Shown piece by piece: positions 25,480 through 35,760 of a stretch of DNA of 64,000 nt (the stretch's first letter is position 1; each line of letters opens with the position of its first letter). The stretch spans positions 13,754,213 to 13,818,212 of the forward strand of contig OZ234493.1 of NCBI GenBank assembly GCA_965153455.1, in the 5' to 3' direction. This stretch comes from Sphagnum compactum. Its lineage: Eukaryota; Bryophyta; Sphagnopsida; Sphagnales. A program made the position numbers and the translations under genes. A model generated the notes under the pieces. It ran no database searches. It worked only from the letters and a program-made list of their open reading frames with translations, and was not told the DNA's origin.

Positions 25480-26780
25480 AGTCTGGTGCTTTCAAAATCC
25501 ATATGCAAATCATGTTCTTCTTTCCCAAATCCTTGCCTGCAGAAACCACTATGCATTCCATTTCCGAGGGTTTAAGGTTGCACAAGTCCCTTGATTTCCT
25601 GATCAAAGATTGATGAAGTTGCAGAGAAATCTCCACAACAACAATTAAAGGTAACACGACAATGAGTGCAGTCATAACCTCATGAGAGTCGCTCACAAAG
25701 TAACAGACCATCACCTTCATCACGAACGGCAGTGACAAGCTGCCATGACTACCCACTGAGTTCATCAGCTCCCAACAGTGGGTGTAGATAAGCATATAAT
25801 AATCTTCCCAAAAACTTGGGCAAACCATTATACACAATCTGTGTCCTGAGTTTCTGTTGCCTTTCCGGAAGCAATGGGAAGACTCAGCCGTGATGTTGGC
25901 TAGCACTCAAGAGACATTGCTAATCAAAAAAGTCAACAGTATCCTCATTCAAGCTGCAAAATTTTGATTTCCTGATCAAAATCCAGTGCAAAGTGTAGTC
26001 TTCTTTTCTAAATCCTTGCCTGCAGAAACCACTATGTATTCCATTTCCATGGGTTTAGGGTTGCATAAGTCCCTTGATTTTCTGATCAAAATCCAGTGCA
26101 AAGAGTAGTCTTCTTTCCCAAATCCTTGCCTGCAGAAACCACTATGCATTCCATTGAACTTCTTTTGTAACAAATCATCTCCAGGGTTTAGGGTTGCATA
26201 AGTTCCTTACTTTGCTGATCAAAATCTAGTATAGAACTTAGTCTTCTTTCCCAAAACCTTGCCTGCAACATCTAGTGTCAATCCATTTCTAGCAGAATTT
26301 CAGTCTTGCTTAATCTTTCATGTTAGAATTCCAATCTCATTTGTGGTGTCATTTCTGATGCACTTGCATAAGTTAATTGCTTTGCCGATCAAAATCCAGT
26401 TCTGAACTTAGTCTTCTTTCCCTGATCCTTGCCTGCAACATCAAGTGTCAATTCCATGTAATACAGCCCAGAATTTCAGTTTTGCATGTTAGAATTCCGT
26501 TACATTTATGGTATCATTTATGATGCACTTGCACAAGATGCTTGCTTTGCTGATCAAAATCCAGTGCAAAACATAGTCTAATTTCCCAAATTGTTGTCTG
26601 TAACATCTAGTGTAAATTCCATTTCCAGCCTAGAATTTCTTTGATGGTTACTCTTCCTCATTCAAGCTTCCATTGAACTTCTCTTGTAATTGAACAGCTA
26701 TGGGGGTTTAGGGTTTAAGGACCTTGTTTTGTTGATCAAAATCAAGTGCAAACTTTAGTCTTGTTCCCCAAATCCTGAAG
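25480..26780. repeat. Imperfect repeats derived from the 3' end of the adjacent zinc-finger gene
   Basis: At least six copies of a core resembling GATCAAAATCCAGTGCAAA, followed by a TAGTCTTCTTTCCCAAATCC-like and CTTGCCTGCA-like stretch, recur near 25500, 25970, 26090, 26220, 26390, 26560 and 26740. The last copy is the real end of the gene's terminal exon (minus strand, stop at 26742). Several copies still encode a related tail on the minus strand, such as SAGKDLGKKNMICI against KELQDLGNKTKVCT. Spacing ranges from about 100 to 180 bp. Confidence 0.75.
25745..25915. repeat. Dispersed direct repeat, copy 1
   Basis: Shares with 29910-30030 a CCCACTGA/CAGTGGG inverted motif, TTCATCAGCTCCC, and a stretch around GAGTTTCTG, GGAAGCAA and GAAGACTCAGCC in the same order. 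It lies downstream of the zinc-finger gene while the other copy lies upstream. The two are perhaps 70-75 percent alike with gaps. Confidence 0.6.
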
Positions 26781-29377
26781 TTCTTTTGAAGAACCCCCTC
26801 CTATAGTTGTGATATCCTCAAATGGCTTTGTTGCAACACTGACCTCTACACTATCTTGCTCAATGTCCTTTGCCCTTCCCAGTTTCACTTTCAATCCCTG
26901 CACTTGAAGCTCCATAACTTCCGCTAACAACAATCTGCATTTGGCAGTTCTCTCACACATTTGACTATCACCCTCAAACTTTGCCTTGCCCGGGAAAACC
27001 CAACCAACATCTATGTCCTCCCTCATGAGCAATGCTTCATTGAGAACCTGAACATAATGGTCACAAAGTCAGTCATCAAGTCAGTTTGAAACAAAACATG
27101 GGCTGTCTTTGAATTAGAAAAACTTAAACCATGGCTTTGTTGGATGGGTTTTTGAAGTTCTGCAATGGAGATCATCGATCCAGATCTATAAGATTCACAA
27201 ATAGCAGCTCATATTGGAAATTTATATTGAACCTGCAGCAACTAGATTCATATTCTGCTGCTGCATAATTTAATAGTCTACTGCATAATATAATCTGTTG
27301 CATAGAATTCAACAATTTATTTCATCTATCTTTATCTGCTGCGTATCACAACTGATGAACAAAATGCTTGTTGAATAAAGTATGAACAAATGGCACACAT
27401 GAGATGCAAGCAGGATGAATCCACACTCCCAATCTCATCATGTCGAGAGATGATGGAATGCAATATACTTTATACCTGCTCCAGACGTGGCTTATCATCT
27501 GCTGATGCTATAGAACTGCACCACATATCTTCCAACTCTTTAGTCATTCCAAGATTGTGTATGTCTGAAATTGCTCTATGAGCAATCTTGGACATGAATG
27601 CCCAGATCTTCTCAATTACTGGGTTTTGCAGTGCTAGATCAAATCCCAATAGCCCCAACAAGTGTTGTTGACATTTATCCACTTCTTCAATGTTGTCTTG
27701 CATTCTCGGAAACCACAGAAATCCATAGTCAATGACATCTTGAACTGCTATGGCCAGCCTGACAGAGTGGCCTTGCTCACGACAGTAGTGGAGGATGGTG
27801 CGATCAGTTAAACCATGGTGTGGATGAGCCAAAGGATGAAGTCTCCCAAATGAGGATCTGCAAAACAATTTGAATGCCCGGACTATGTGTGGGCACTCAT
27901 TTTCCAACGAAAAGGGTTCTGATTCCTTTTCCAACTCAGTTATGATGTCTTGCAACTCCTCCTTTGTGTGGACCCATGGGCACTGTGGACCAGAAGGCAA
28001 AGGATGCTGCTTCAACAACAAGTACAATGGTGACCAACCCCACTTGGACCTCTCTTCGGTAGCCTTAATGTGTTGCTCATATTTATGCAACTCTTGCAGA
28101 ACATGGTCTTCCTTCTCCTTGTTGAGGGTTTCCAAAGCCCCTTCCTTTAGCTCGTCGTACTGCTTCTTCAGTCTCAAGTACTGTAGGTAATCTCGCAAGC
28201 ATCTCATCTCTGTGAAGCGATTCATTGTGTTTTCTCCACCCCCTCCGGATGTCCAGGCATTCAAGGACTGTTTGACAATCTCTAAGATTTTGTTTGTCCT
28301 TTCAATCCCTCCATTTGCCTACATGGAAAAACAGCAACAGTAAGTAAATTGACACATACAAAAATATAACAAAATTCAACATTGCAAAGTAGGACAGATA
28401 CTCACTGGAGGGTAGAGGTACCACTGCCCAAAAGCAGCAACAAGCATGTTGCCTAATGTTCCTTCTATTTCCATCTTCATAAGTAGAGCTGTAGTTTCTT
28501 CAGGATCATCCAACACTTTCCTGCTCATAACCACATTTGTTTCTGACAGCAGAACATATAGTCCATTCATCACAACTTCAAGTGGCAGAGGAGCTAATTC
28601 ACAGGAACTTTCAACTGCGAAAGTTTTGGCCATCACTTTGGCCTTCTTTTCAATGTCTTCCCTACTCAGATGTTGTACACGCATCAGTGGCAATGTAGTG
28701 CCTGTAGAAAACAGAAACAGATTTGCCTCACATTTGTTCTGCCTTGTGGGGCCTTTTACCTTGTCTGTTGCAGGCTTCTCCAAGGCCTTCTCAACTGGGC
28801 CAACAAGTTTCTGCCTAGAAATTGAAGGATTAAGCAGAAAAGGCAGATTGCCTGCACCTTGATTTGGAGTTGATGAAAAGTCTTCATTGCTACTGAGGTC
28901 ATAAACCTCCTTCTCCTTAGGAGGTTTGGGCCTTTGAGGTGGCATATTAGTGGCCTCCCCATGTTGTTTTGTTGGTGCAACCCTTTTGGTGGGATACACT
29001 GGCTCCTGTTCGCTTTGTCGCTTGAATCTGTTTGGTAGGGTCTTCCCATATTTCTCACCCAACCTTGTCAACTCCTTAGCTTCAGACTTTGTCCAAGTGG
29101 GGTACATCTTGAGTAGATCCTTCCCCTTGTATTCAGGGCACTGCGTCATCATTCTATGGTAGCTCAGGGTGTTTTTGTCTTTGAAACACTGCTTGCAGAA
29201 CTTGCATTGAAATGATGGCCGATTGCCAACAGGAATGTCTGGGCGTTTGCAATCAAAGTGTGCTTCCAATGCAAGTGCCTTGTACTCCTCCTCAAGATAC
29301 AAGGCGACACAAGTGTGTCTATTCTGCTGCATTGTAGATTTGTGGATTCTACTCTTGCCATGTGGACCTCCCAACAC
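26742..29377 (-). CDS. Uncharacterised zinc-finger protein, three well-supported exons
   Basis: Three exons join in phase 0 with consensus splice sites: 29377-28406, 28318-27476 and 27047-26742, encoding about 706 residues to a TAG/TAA-type stop at 26742. The first exon has one zinc-finger-like motif, C-x2-C-x12-H-x5-C (FQCKFCKQCFKDKNTLSYHR), then a Lys/Pro-rich linker and a helical part. The second has a Glu/Lys-rich coiled-coil-like stretch (KKQYDELKEGALETLNKEKE) and a globular region ending ELEDMWCSSI. I do not recognise the family; a DNA-binding or transposon-derived role is possible. The acceptor before 29377 shows that an upstream exon exists; 34359-33835 is a phase-compatible candidate. 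If so, the intervening intron contains the Penelope-like element. The 3' end is copied several times downstream. Confidence 0.75.
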
Positions 29378-29909
29378 CTGCAATATAATAGGATCACAAG
29401 AAGAACATGTCAAAACTTGAGACAACAAGATAACTAGAAGCACAACAGTTCAAGTGTGTGCAAAGTAGATTGAAGTGACATGTTTTGCATCCAAGTTATA
29501 AGTCCAAACCTAATCACTGGCCAGTGTAATTGTAGACATAAAGAAATCACTAGAATCAAAACACCACAAAGATGGATTCCATTTTCTCAGAAGAAACGAA
29601 TTCAAGAATTTTCAATTGAGTTGAGAGAATTGGTTTCAGCATTAAGACAAGACTATTACCATCGTAGATAAGTACTGAAGAAAAGAAATATCTTTCATAA
29701 GAATAGAGAAATCTCCATTCTCACGATGAAGAAGAAACAGCAAGGTTAACACTTTCTCAGGAAGCCACAGAAACAACCAAACTAGGGAAGACAGCAAACA
29801 AACAAAAAACGAAAAACACACACTGGTATGAACAAAAGTGCCAGCGTCACACCTGTTCAGGGACCATCAACAGTAGTATGTATGATAGTGACTTAACTAT
29901 CACAACTTC

Positions 29910-30030
29910 CCCACTGACTTCATCAGCTCCCTACAGTGGGTAAAGGCCGGTGACAAGCACCAACCTATGAACTGAGTTTCTGCTGCAATTCTGGAAGCAA
30001 CAGGAAGACTCAGCCATACTACTGGCTAGC
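29910..30030. repeat. Dispersed direct repeat, copy 2
   Basis: Partner of 25745-25915, with the same CCCACTGA, TTCATCAGCTCCC, CAGTGGGT, GAGTTTCTG and GAAGACTCAGCC blocks in the same orientation. It lies at the 3' side of the Penelope-like element. Confidence 0.6.
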
Positions 30031-30133
30031 AACAGACCCCGCAACAAAGACCAGACAAAGAAACAAAGAAAGACAGAAAGGGAAAAGAACAGGGAAAGAC
30101 TAAGAACAAGTGGGCTTACAGGAAGCTCCCAAC

Positions 30134-32305
30134 TTACAAGACCCGAAGCAAAATCATTCTGAAAATGCCAAAAGCAGAAATTCCAGACAGGAATTTTTCT
30201 TTAAGAACCAACCCTCTAGTTCTCTTTAGAAGAACTTTTAAAGGGTAGCCTTTTACCTTCAGAAAGACAATAAGACTGACCATCTGGAAGACAAAAAACT
30301 TCTTACAACTACAAAGTCTCAAGAATCTGTAAAATCGACTATTGATAACCCCCAGCTTCGCAGTCATTGAGATATTGGAATGAACACGAGGCATTCTAAT
30401 CATTTCAATACCTGCATACTCTGGTTGAGAGCGTTTGTCAAAAATGTCACAGGATAAACCTTGAGGACTCCGTCTTACAGTTAGATCCAAGAAATTACAA
30501 GAGAAGCCTTTAGACATACAATTCAACTCACAAGAGATTTTTGGGTATATGCCACTACCGAAAGAGTCTTGGTTAAGGTACATGAAGTTCTCAAAATCTG
30601 GAAAATCAGGAACAAAAAGATCATCCACAAATCTACGAACCAAGGACAATCTATGAAGCACAACAGGACATGTGTTACTCTTCAAGAGACGCTTATGAAA
30701 TCAAACTCATAGGTAAAGAGATAGAAATTAGCCAAATAGAGCGCACAATTAGTACCCATGGGGATACCAATGCATTGTCTATAAACACCCTGACCAAAAC
30801 AAAGAATCAAATTGTCTAATAAGAAATCCAGCCAAGAGATCAAATCTGAAGCCTCTGCAACTTTGAAGCTATGAAGATTTTCAAACAAATTGATCTCTGC
30901 TTTATTTTTCAGCCACAAAAACCTAAAGTTCAAAGCTGTTTTTTTGAACCAACAAAAACTTAAAACGATGAAGCTTCAGCATCCGATTAAACACTTTATT
31001 TATCAGAACTCTCATACGAGCTTTTAGATCCACTAGGTCAATTTTAGTGTATAGAGTTGAGAAATCAAAAGACTGCAACAGAAGTGGGGAAGCTTTATCA
31101 ATTTCAGATCTTGAAAGATTAAGTTTATTTATTACCTCCACCACTCCTGTAGAGTCATTGAGAATCCAACTACTATCACAAGGACCATCTGCCTTTTTGA
31201 GTTTAGACACCCAAAGGTCATTGACCGTAGGAAACATAGCTTTGAAGAAAGAACACAGCCACTTAGAAACATCAGTCAGAGAAGTAGAGCTGGCTGCACA
31301 GATAAATCTAGGTTTAATTGGGTTTTTATGAAACTTCCAAACAGCACAAAGAAACGGGAGACGAGGGCCACACTTAACACCTTTAAAATTATGAGCCTTA
31401 TTAAAAGAGAGATGAAATTTCAGAATATCAGATTGGGCAAGATTGGAGACCACATATGTACCAACAGGAGAATTAAGCTCAGAGAAAACAAAAGAAACAT
31501 AAAACTTTTTACAAACAAACACAAAGTTGTTACAACATTTATCCATGTAAGTAATGACCAAGGACCGTTGGAGAGTCTTTAGGTGATCCAGATCTCCTAA
31601 AGGAACAGACAAAGAAGAATCAGAAGAGGTTTGAACCATGAAGGAAGCACGAGTCCTCTTCTGCATGAACAAAAGAACTTTGGCTTTCCACTCACTTAAT
31701 ATCCCTTGAACTACTAGAAGCTCTTCTTGCTTGTTGACAAACTTCTTAAGACCATTATCAATAGCTTCTTCAATAGACAACATAGACAAGAAGCCACTTT
31801 TGAACTATGTGCCTCTAGAAAAGAGTTCAATTAGACTGGGCCTTGAAAGGATATTAAGGTTAGCAGAAATAACATGACCATGATGGGAATCAATAAAACT
31901 AGGGAAATGAAAACAAGCACAACCAGAGTGAATAATTTTATTAACTTGAGAAGCACAAACAGATCTTCCCAATGCCCCATAGTTGAAAAACTCTTGACCA
32001 GAAGTTTTGACATATTTCCAAACAACTAAGGCAGGGGACCAAAACTTTCTAACAAAAGGAGGAAGACTATCTAGCACAGAAGGAAGGTTTAAAATGGAAT
32101 AGAGATTCAAACCATCCATATGAGAAGAAACAAAAACAGAGATACTGAGATCTCTGCCTAGGAAAGAGGCACTTGACAAGAAAGAACGAGGAACGTTTCT
32201 CTTAATAAAAATGCTCAAAAGTTTAGACAGTTGTAAAGCATGGCCAACATCAAGACTGAGAACAGAAGGAGAAAACTCAGACAACAACAAAAGCATACTA
32301 ACCAA
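30134..32305 (-). pseudogene. Penelope-like reverse transcriptase with CxC linker
   Basis: The linker (32305-31805) includes SGCACFHFP and a HHGHVISANLNIL stretch seen ahead of reverse transcriptase in this family. The polymerase part has ITYMDKCCNNFVFVCKKFY, LPFLCAVWKFHKNPIKPRF, motif A SFDFSTLYTKID, motif B GIPMGTNCALYLANFYLFTY, and motif C RRFVDDLF, followed by CNFLDLTV, DKRSQPEYAGIEM and a KVKGYPLKVLLKRTR end. Frames change near 31800, 30940 and 30700, so no full protein can be made. Both catalytic aspartates of motif C are still present. Domain order rules out an ordinary LINE. Confidence 0.85.
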
Positions 32306-32599
32306 TTTCTTGGTCTTTTACTTGGAGAGGAACACAATAGAAAACTTACCTTGAGACATAAGAGAAGAAAGGAATACCAACCTTCTTTTGTAATCTCTGT
32401 AGCCAAAAATTCTGTGAAGAGTAGCCAAAAATTCTGTGAGGAGAAAGGTGTGGGACCCCACTATGATTTGGTTGCACATCGTCAGAAGGTGAACCATTCT
32501 CTTCAGAAACTGGCAAAGTAGGAGGAGGTAAACTTACAGAAACAATAGGAAGAACATTGACAGGAACCCAAACTTTGTTCTTAGGACGAGCAAAATGAA

Positions 32600-33060
32600 G
32601 GTTTGCTGCGCTTTCTCCACAACATTGCAGAAGCTTTATGCACCCTAGGAGACCGTCTACTGTTTGACTTGCCTTCTAGGTTGTAACCTCTTGGAAAGAA
32701 AGTGTGCAAAATACTCATCCATTTTCGTTCCAATTGAGAGGCAACAACCTTAAACAAGTTCAGAGCAAAACGGCCTTCAGAATCTAAGAAATTCCCTTCT
32801 ACTTTTTCAATAGGAAAAACTCTGAAGGAATGGAAACCCTCTTTGGCAATGGCAGCATATAGTGGCTTCAAATCAAAAGACTAACTTGCAAGCTTAGACA
32901 ATCTTTTAGCTTCTCTTATATGCTCTTGAAATCTCTCAAAGGCAGAGACTTACATGTTTGACCAACATATAGCATTCTACTATTATTGACACTGTAAGTA
33001 ACATGAATTACCCCCTTATCTGAAAATGGACAGAGGCTAGTTGAAGAATTAAGGTGTTTT
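32600..33060 (-). pseudogene. N-terminal GIY-YIG endonuclease domain of the Penelope-like element
   Basis: Minus-strand translation gives VIHVTYSVNNSRMLYVGQTC, the GIY-YIG core as TYS...LYVGQT, then in a shifted frame FERFQEHIREAKRLSKLA, with the expected Arg and His of the second motif, and further on GFHSFRVFPIEKVE and LERKWMSILHTFFPRGYNLE, where Glu and the PxGYN motif match the family C-terminal half. Just upstream only one cysteine is seen, so the CCHH motif typical of other Penelope nucleases seems absent, as reported for the Chlamys group. One frameshift and one stop separate the parts. Confidence 0.8.
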
Positions 33061-33834
33061 TGCCTAAGCCTTCTAAGTACTGAAGAAAAGAAAGGTCAAA
33101 TGAAGGACAAAGCTCCAACTAAGACAACTTCCAATACATTACACTTGCCAACCATGAAAATGGACTCTCTGGTGTAGACAACATGGAAACACATTGAATT
33201 CCACAATACCATACAATACCTCTCATGAGTATCAAGAAATCTACACACTCACGATTGAGGAAAACAGGACCAGGGTGAAAAAAATTTGAATTCCACAATA
33301 CTCTACAAAATTGCATTAGGTTGTTGCTGAAAGAACAGAAGCAAACTTGTGATCAAATGCTGATGTGCAGACAAGAAGCATCCACAGTCTTGCAAATGCA
33401 GTAATTCCAAATCTGCAACTTCTGTGCCAAAACTAAATCACAGGCAAGTAAACCCAACAACATTTTTTAAACTACCACAGAACGTGAAGACAAGATCCAA
33501 GCTCAACACATCATATCCAAACGGAATACATTTACAAATCATGCAAAGAGAGAAAACAAGTTTTGGCAGCCGAAGAACTCAACTGACATGCACTTGCCCA
33601 AGCTATCTACATGAAATTTGCAACAAAAGTGAAACATGTAACAGGATCACAAGCATTGATCAATTCTCTAAGTACAAGTAGACAACATTCCTCTACAACA
33701 CAATATAAGCCTTGTAAGGCATGTATGCAGCAAAATTTGTCAATTCTGCAGTTCTCAGGCTTAAACCTTGCAGCTCCTGATGCTAGAAGTGGGTGCAAAA
33801 ACAGAAGCAAAAAAAGAAGGAAAAGGAAACACAC

Positions 33835-34359
33835 CCCTTCTACCCATCCTACAGCTGCTGTTGTGACAATGTCGATATATTTCTGTCGACCAAGCAAGCC
33901 GATCATGTAAGGATCTTCTTGGGCGAAAATAGGCAACGCCTCTAACAGTAAATGTCCTCGCTCTCCCTCCCCTTTTCTGTGCATTGCAACTGCTTCAACT
34001 TCGCCTTTTGGTGTGTTGTCCTCTTCTATTGCATCCGAATCAATCATGTCCTCACCAATGGAGGCAATAATGGTTGTATTGGGAGTTCTTGGTAGAGCGT
34101 ACCAAGTGGTAGCGTGTGTACATCGACATCTACACTCAATGCTTCCATGAAGTGCAAGCCAGAAAAAATCAAGTGAGTAAACCCTAAAGCTTCTTTGCAT
34201 TCCTTGCAAGAAGACACTGATTTCCATTAGTTTAGTGTGTGGTGGTGACCAGGATATCTTCGTGCGGCTATTTTTAGTATCCATTTGTGGCAGGATGGGA
34301 AGTGGCAGGGATGTTTCAGCATGTGAGTCTCCTTTTTGACAGAATTGTCCATGTCCCAC
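33835..34359 (-). CDS. Candidate upstream exon of the zinc-finger gene
   Basis: An open frame on the minus strand ends at a possible donor (GAAGGG then GTGTGTTTCC) at 33835/33834 in phase 0, the phase needed to join the acceptor at 29377. The part near the donor looks protein-like (acidic IGEDMIDSDAIEEDN, then EALPIFAQEDPYMIGLLGRQ and IVTTAAVGW). The true 5' limit is not known; the first possible start is near 34359. No family is recognised. It may instead be an unrelated gene fragment. Confidence 0.4.
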
Positions 34360-34417
34360 TGGTCCATCAATTCAGTCTACTGCTTCAGGAATCAGTAATG
34401 AGCCCCTGTAATGAATG

Positions 34418-34745
34418 CATCGTGTTTTTTGTTTCAGCGTCATCACAGATTGAGTGAAGCAGACTGTCAAATTCTCCTTTGCAATGGATCATGCAAGTGT
34501 TTCAAGTGTACTACTGTATTAGGGTCTTGTATTTGCACTGTCTTCATAGAAGCTTAGCATCATGTTTTTGTTTCAGCATTATCACAGATTGAGTGAACTA
34601 GACTGTCAAATTTTCCTTTGCATTCAGGAGGACATTGCAATGGATTGTTGTCAGGATTGAGGACATGGCAATGGATCATGCAAGTGGTTCAAGTGTACTA
34701 CTGTATTAGGGTTTTGCATTTGCATGATGGTCTTTATAGAAGCTT
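34418..34745. repeat. Tandem duplication of about 145-185 bp
   Basis: Two copies share TTTTTGTTTCAGC, ATCACAGATTGAGTGAA, CAGACTGTCAAATT (or TAGACTGTC), ATGGATCATGCAAGTG, TTCAAGTGTACTACTGTATT and ATAGAAGCTTAG in order. The second copy has about 45 extra bases containing its own short duplication of GGACATTGCAATGGAT. No coding role seen. Confidence 0.85.
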
Positions 34746-34799
34746 AGTTTGTCAAATGTTTTTGTCTCTCTCCAAGTTCAGATCTGGTTGTGCTAAAAG

Positions 34800-35750
34800 A
34801 AAAGAATTTTGGTAGTAGATGTTAGGTTTTGACAGGGAGAGATCTTGGATCAGGGATGTTTTGCAGAACAACAGAAATTTCAGTCATTTGCAGACTGTAG
34901 TATTGTGCACCAGCTGTTCCAGTGGATTGAGGACCAACCTACAGGTGGATGAGCCCACTTGACAGAAGGGTGCCCATTTTGCAGGAAGAATGTCTAGGTT
35001 TTACTGTACATTTTTTTTGTACCATGAAGTTGCTCACAGCATCAAAAAATAAAAATCATAGTTAAGATTCAAGCACTGAAGCTGCATGGAGTGAGTGAGT
35101 TACATCAGGGTGCAAATTCTTTGTACAAAACTGTGTAGAGTTACATAGCAAAAAACAATTTCCACAAAGTTCAACCCGAGCAGTTTTATGGAAATTGGAT
35201 TCTTTTGAGTTTTTTCTACATCCAAAAAAGGATCACTGTCATGCAAAGATTCCAAGTCTCTCTTTGTTCTGACACCTCAATGGGCTAGCATGCTGTTAAT
35301 CTGCTTAAGAGATCAACAGCAAGATCTATAGTTCCATAAAGAGAGCAGTTTCCTAGTTGTGCTGAGTGCAGATGTCATGGTCTTCTGCTTATGTTTTGTC
35401 TGGCATGTTCACAGTCTTGGTTTTGATGGAAGTTCCGAGTAGTGTCGTCTGATCTTTGACGATCTCATGGAGCCTGTTGTGTGTACTGAAAGGTTTGATT
35501 CTTTCCAGGAGGTCATTCAATAACTGATTTGTGTTGTGTTTGCATACTATTTTCTTGCACCATCTTTGAGCATATATGCAACCATGTTGCTTAAAGGTTC
35601 AGAATATCCCCAAGTAAATGATTGCAGTACCATGCCATGATGGGTCTGACCTAGATAGGTTTAGATTCTCATAGACACATTCTGGCACAAGTTGGCTTGC
35701 TTGAGCTCTGGTGGTGATGTTGTTGAACACTTGTTTTGATTCTCCAGGAG
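34800..35750. other. Spacer, no gene seen
   Basis: Nothing recognised on either strand. It is the downstream flank of the RNase H-like/CCCH gene, so part of it should be that gene's 3' untranslated sequence. Confidence 0.5.
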
Positions 35751-35760
35751 AAAATCGATT

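Larger units (their letters stand above)
29669..33093 (-). mobile_element. Penelope-like retroelement with N-terminal GIY-YIG nuclease
   Basis: Reading on the minus strand the order is GIY-YIG endonuclease (about 33060-32600), linker with a CxC motif (near 31917), then a Penelope-type reverse transcriptase (31789-30134). That permuted order with CxC defines the Naiad/Chlamys clade, known from green algae, spike mosses, slime moulds and invertebrates. The copy is broken by several frameshifts. An identical 20-bp stretch (TAAGTACTGAAGAAAAGAAA) occurs at 29669 and 33074, and weaker similarity follows each, as might remain of pseudo-LTRs; I used these as provisional borders. Confidence 0.8.

Noticed and set aside
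25745-30030. An LTR retrotransposon bounded by the two direct repeats
   Set aside because: The repeats are short and diverged, no primer-binding site or polypurine tract is seen, and the enclosed gene has introns and no gag-pol domains.
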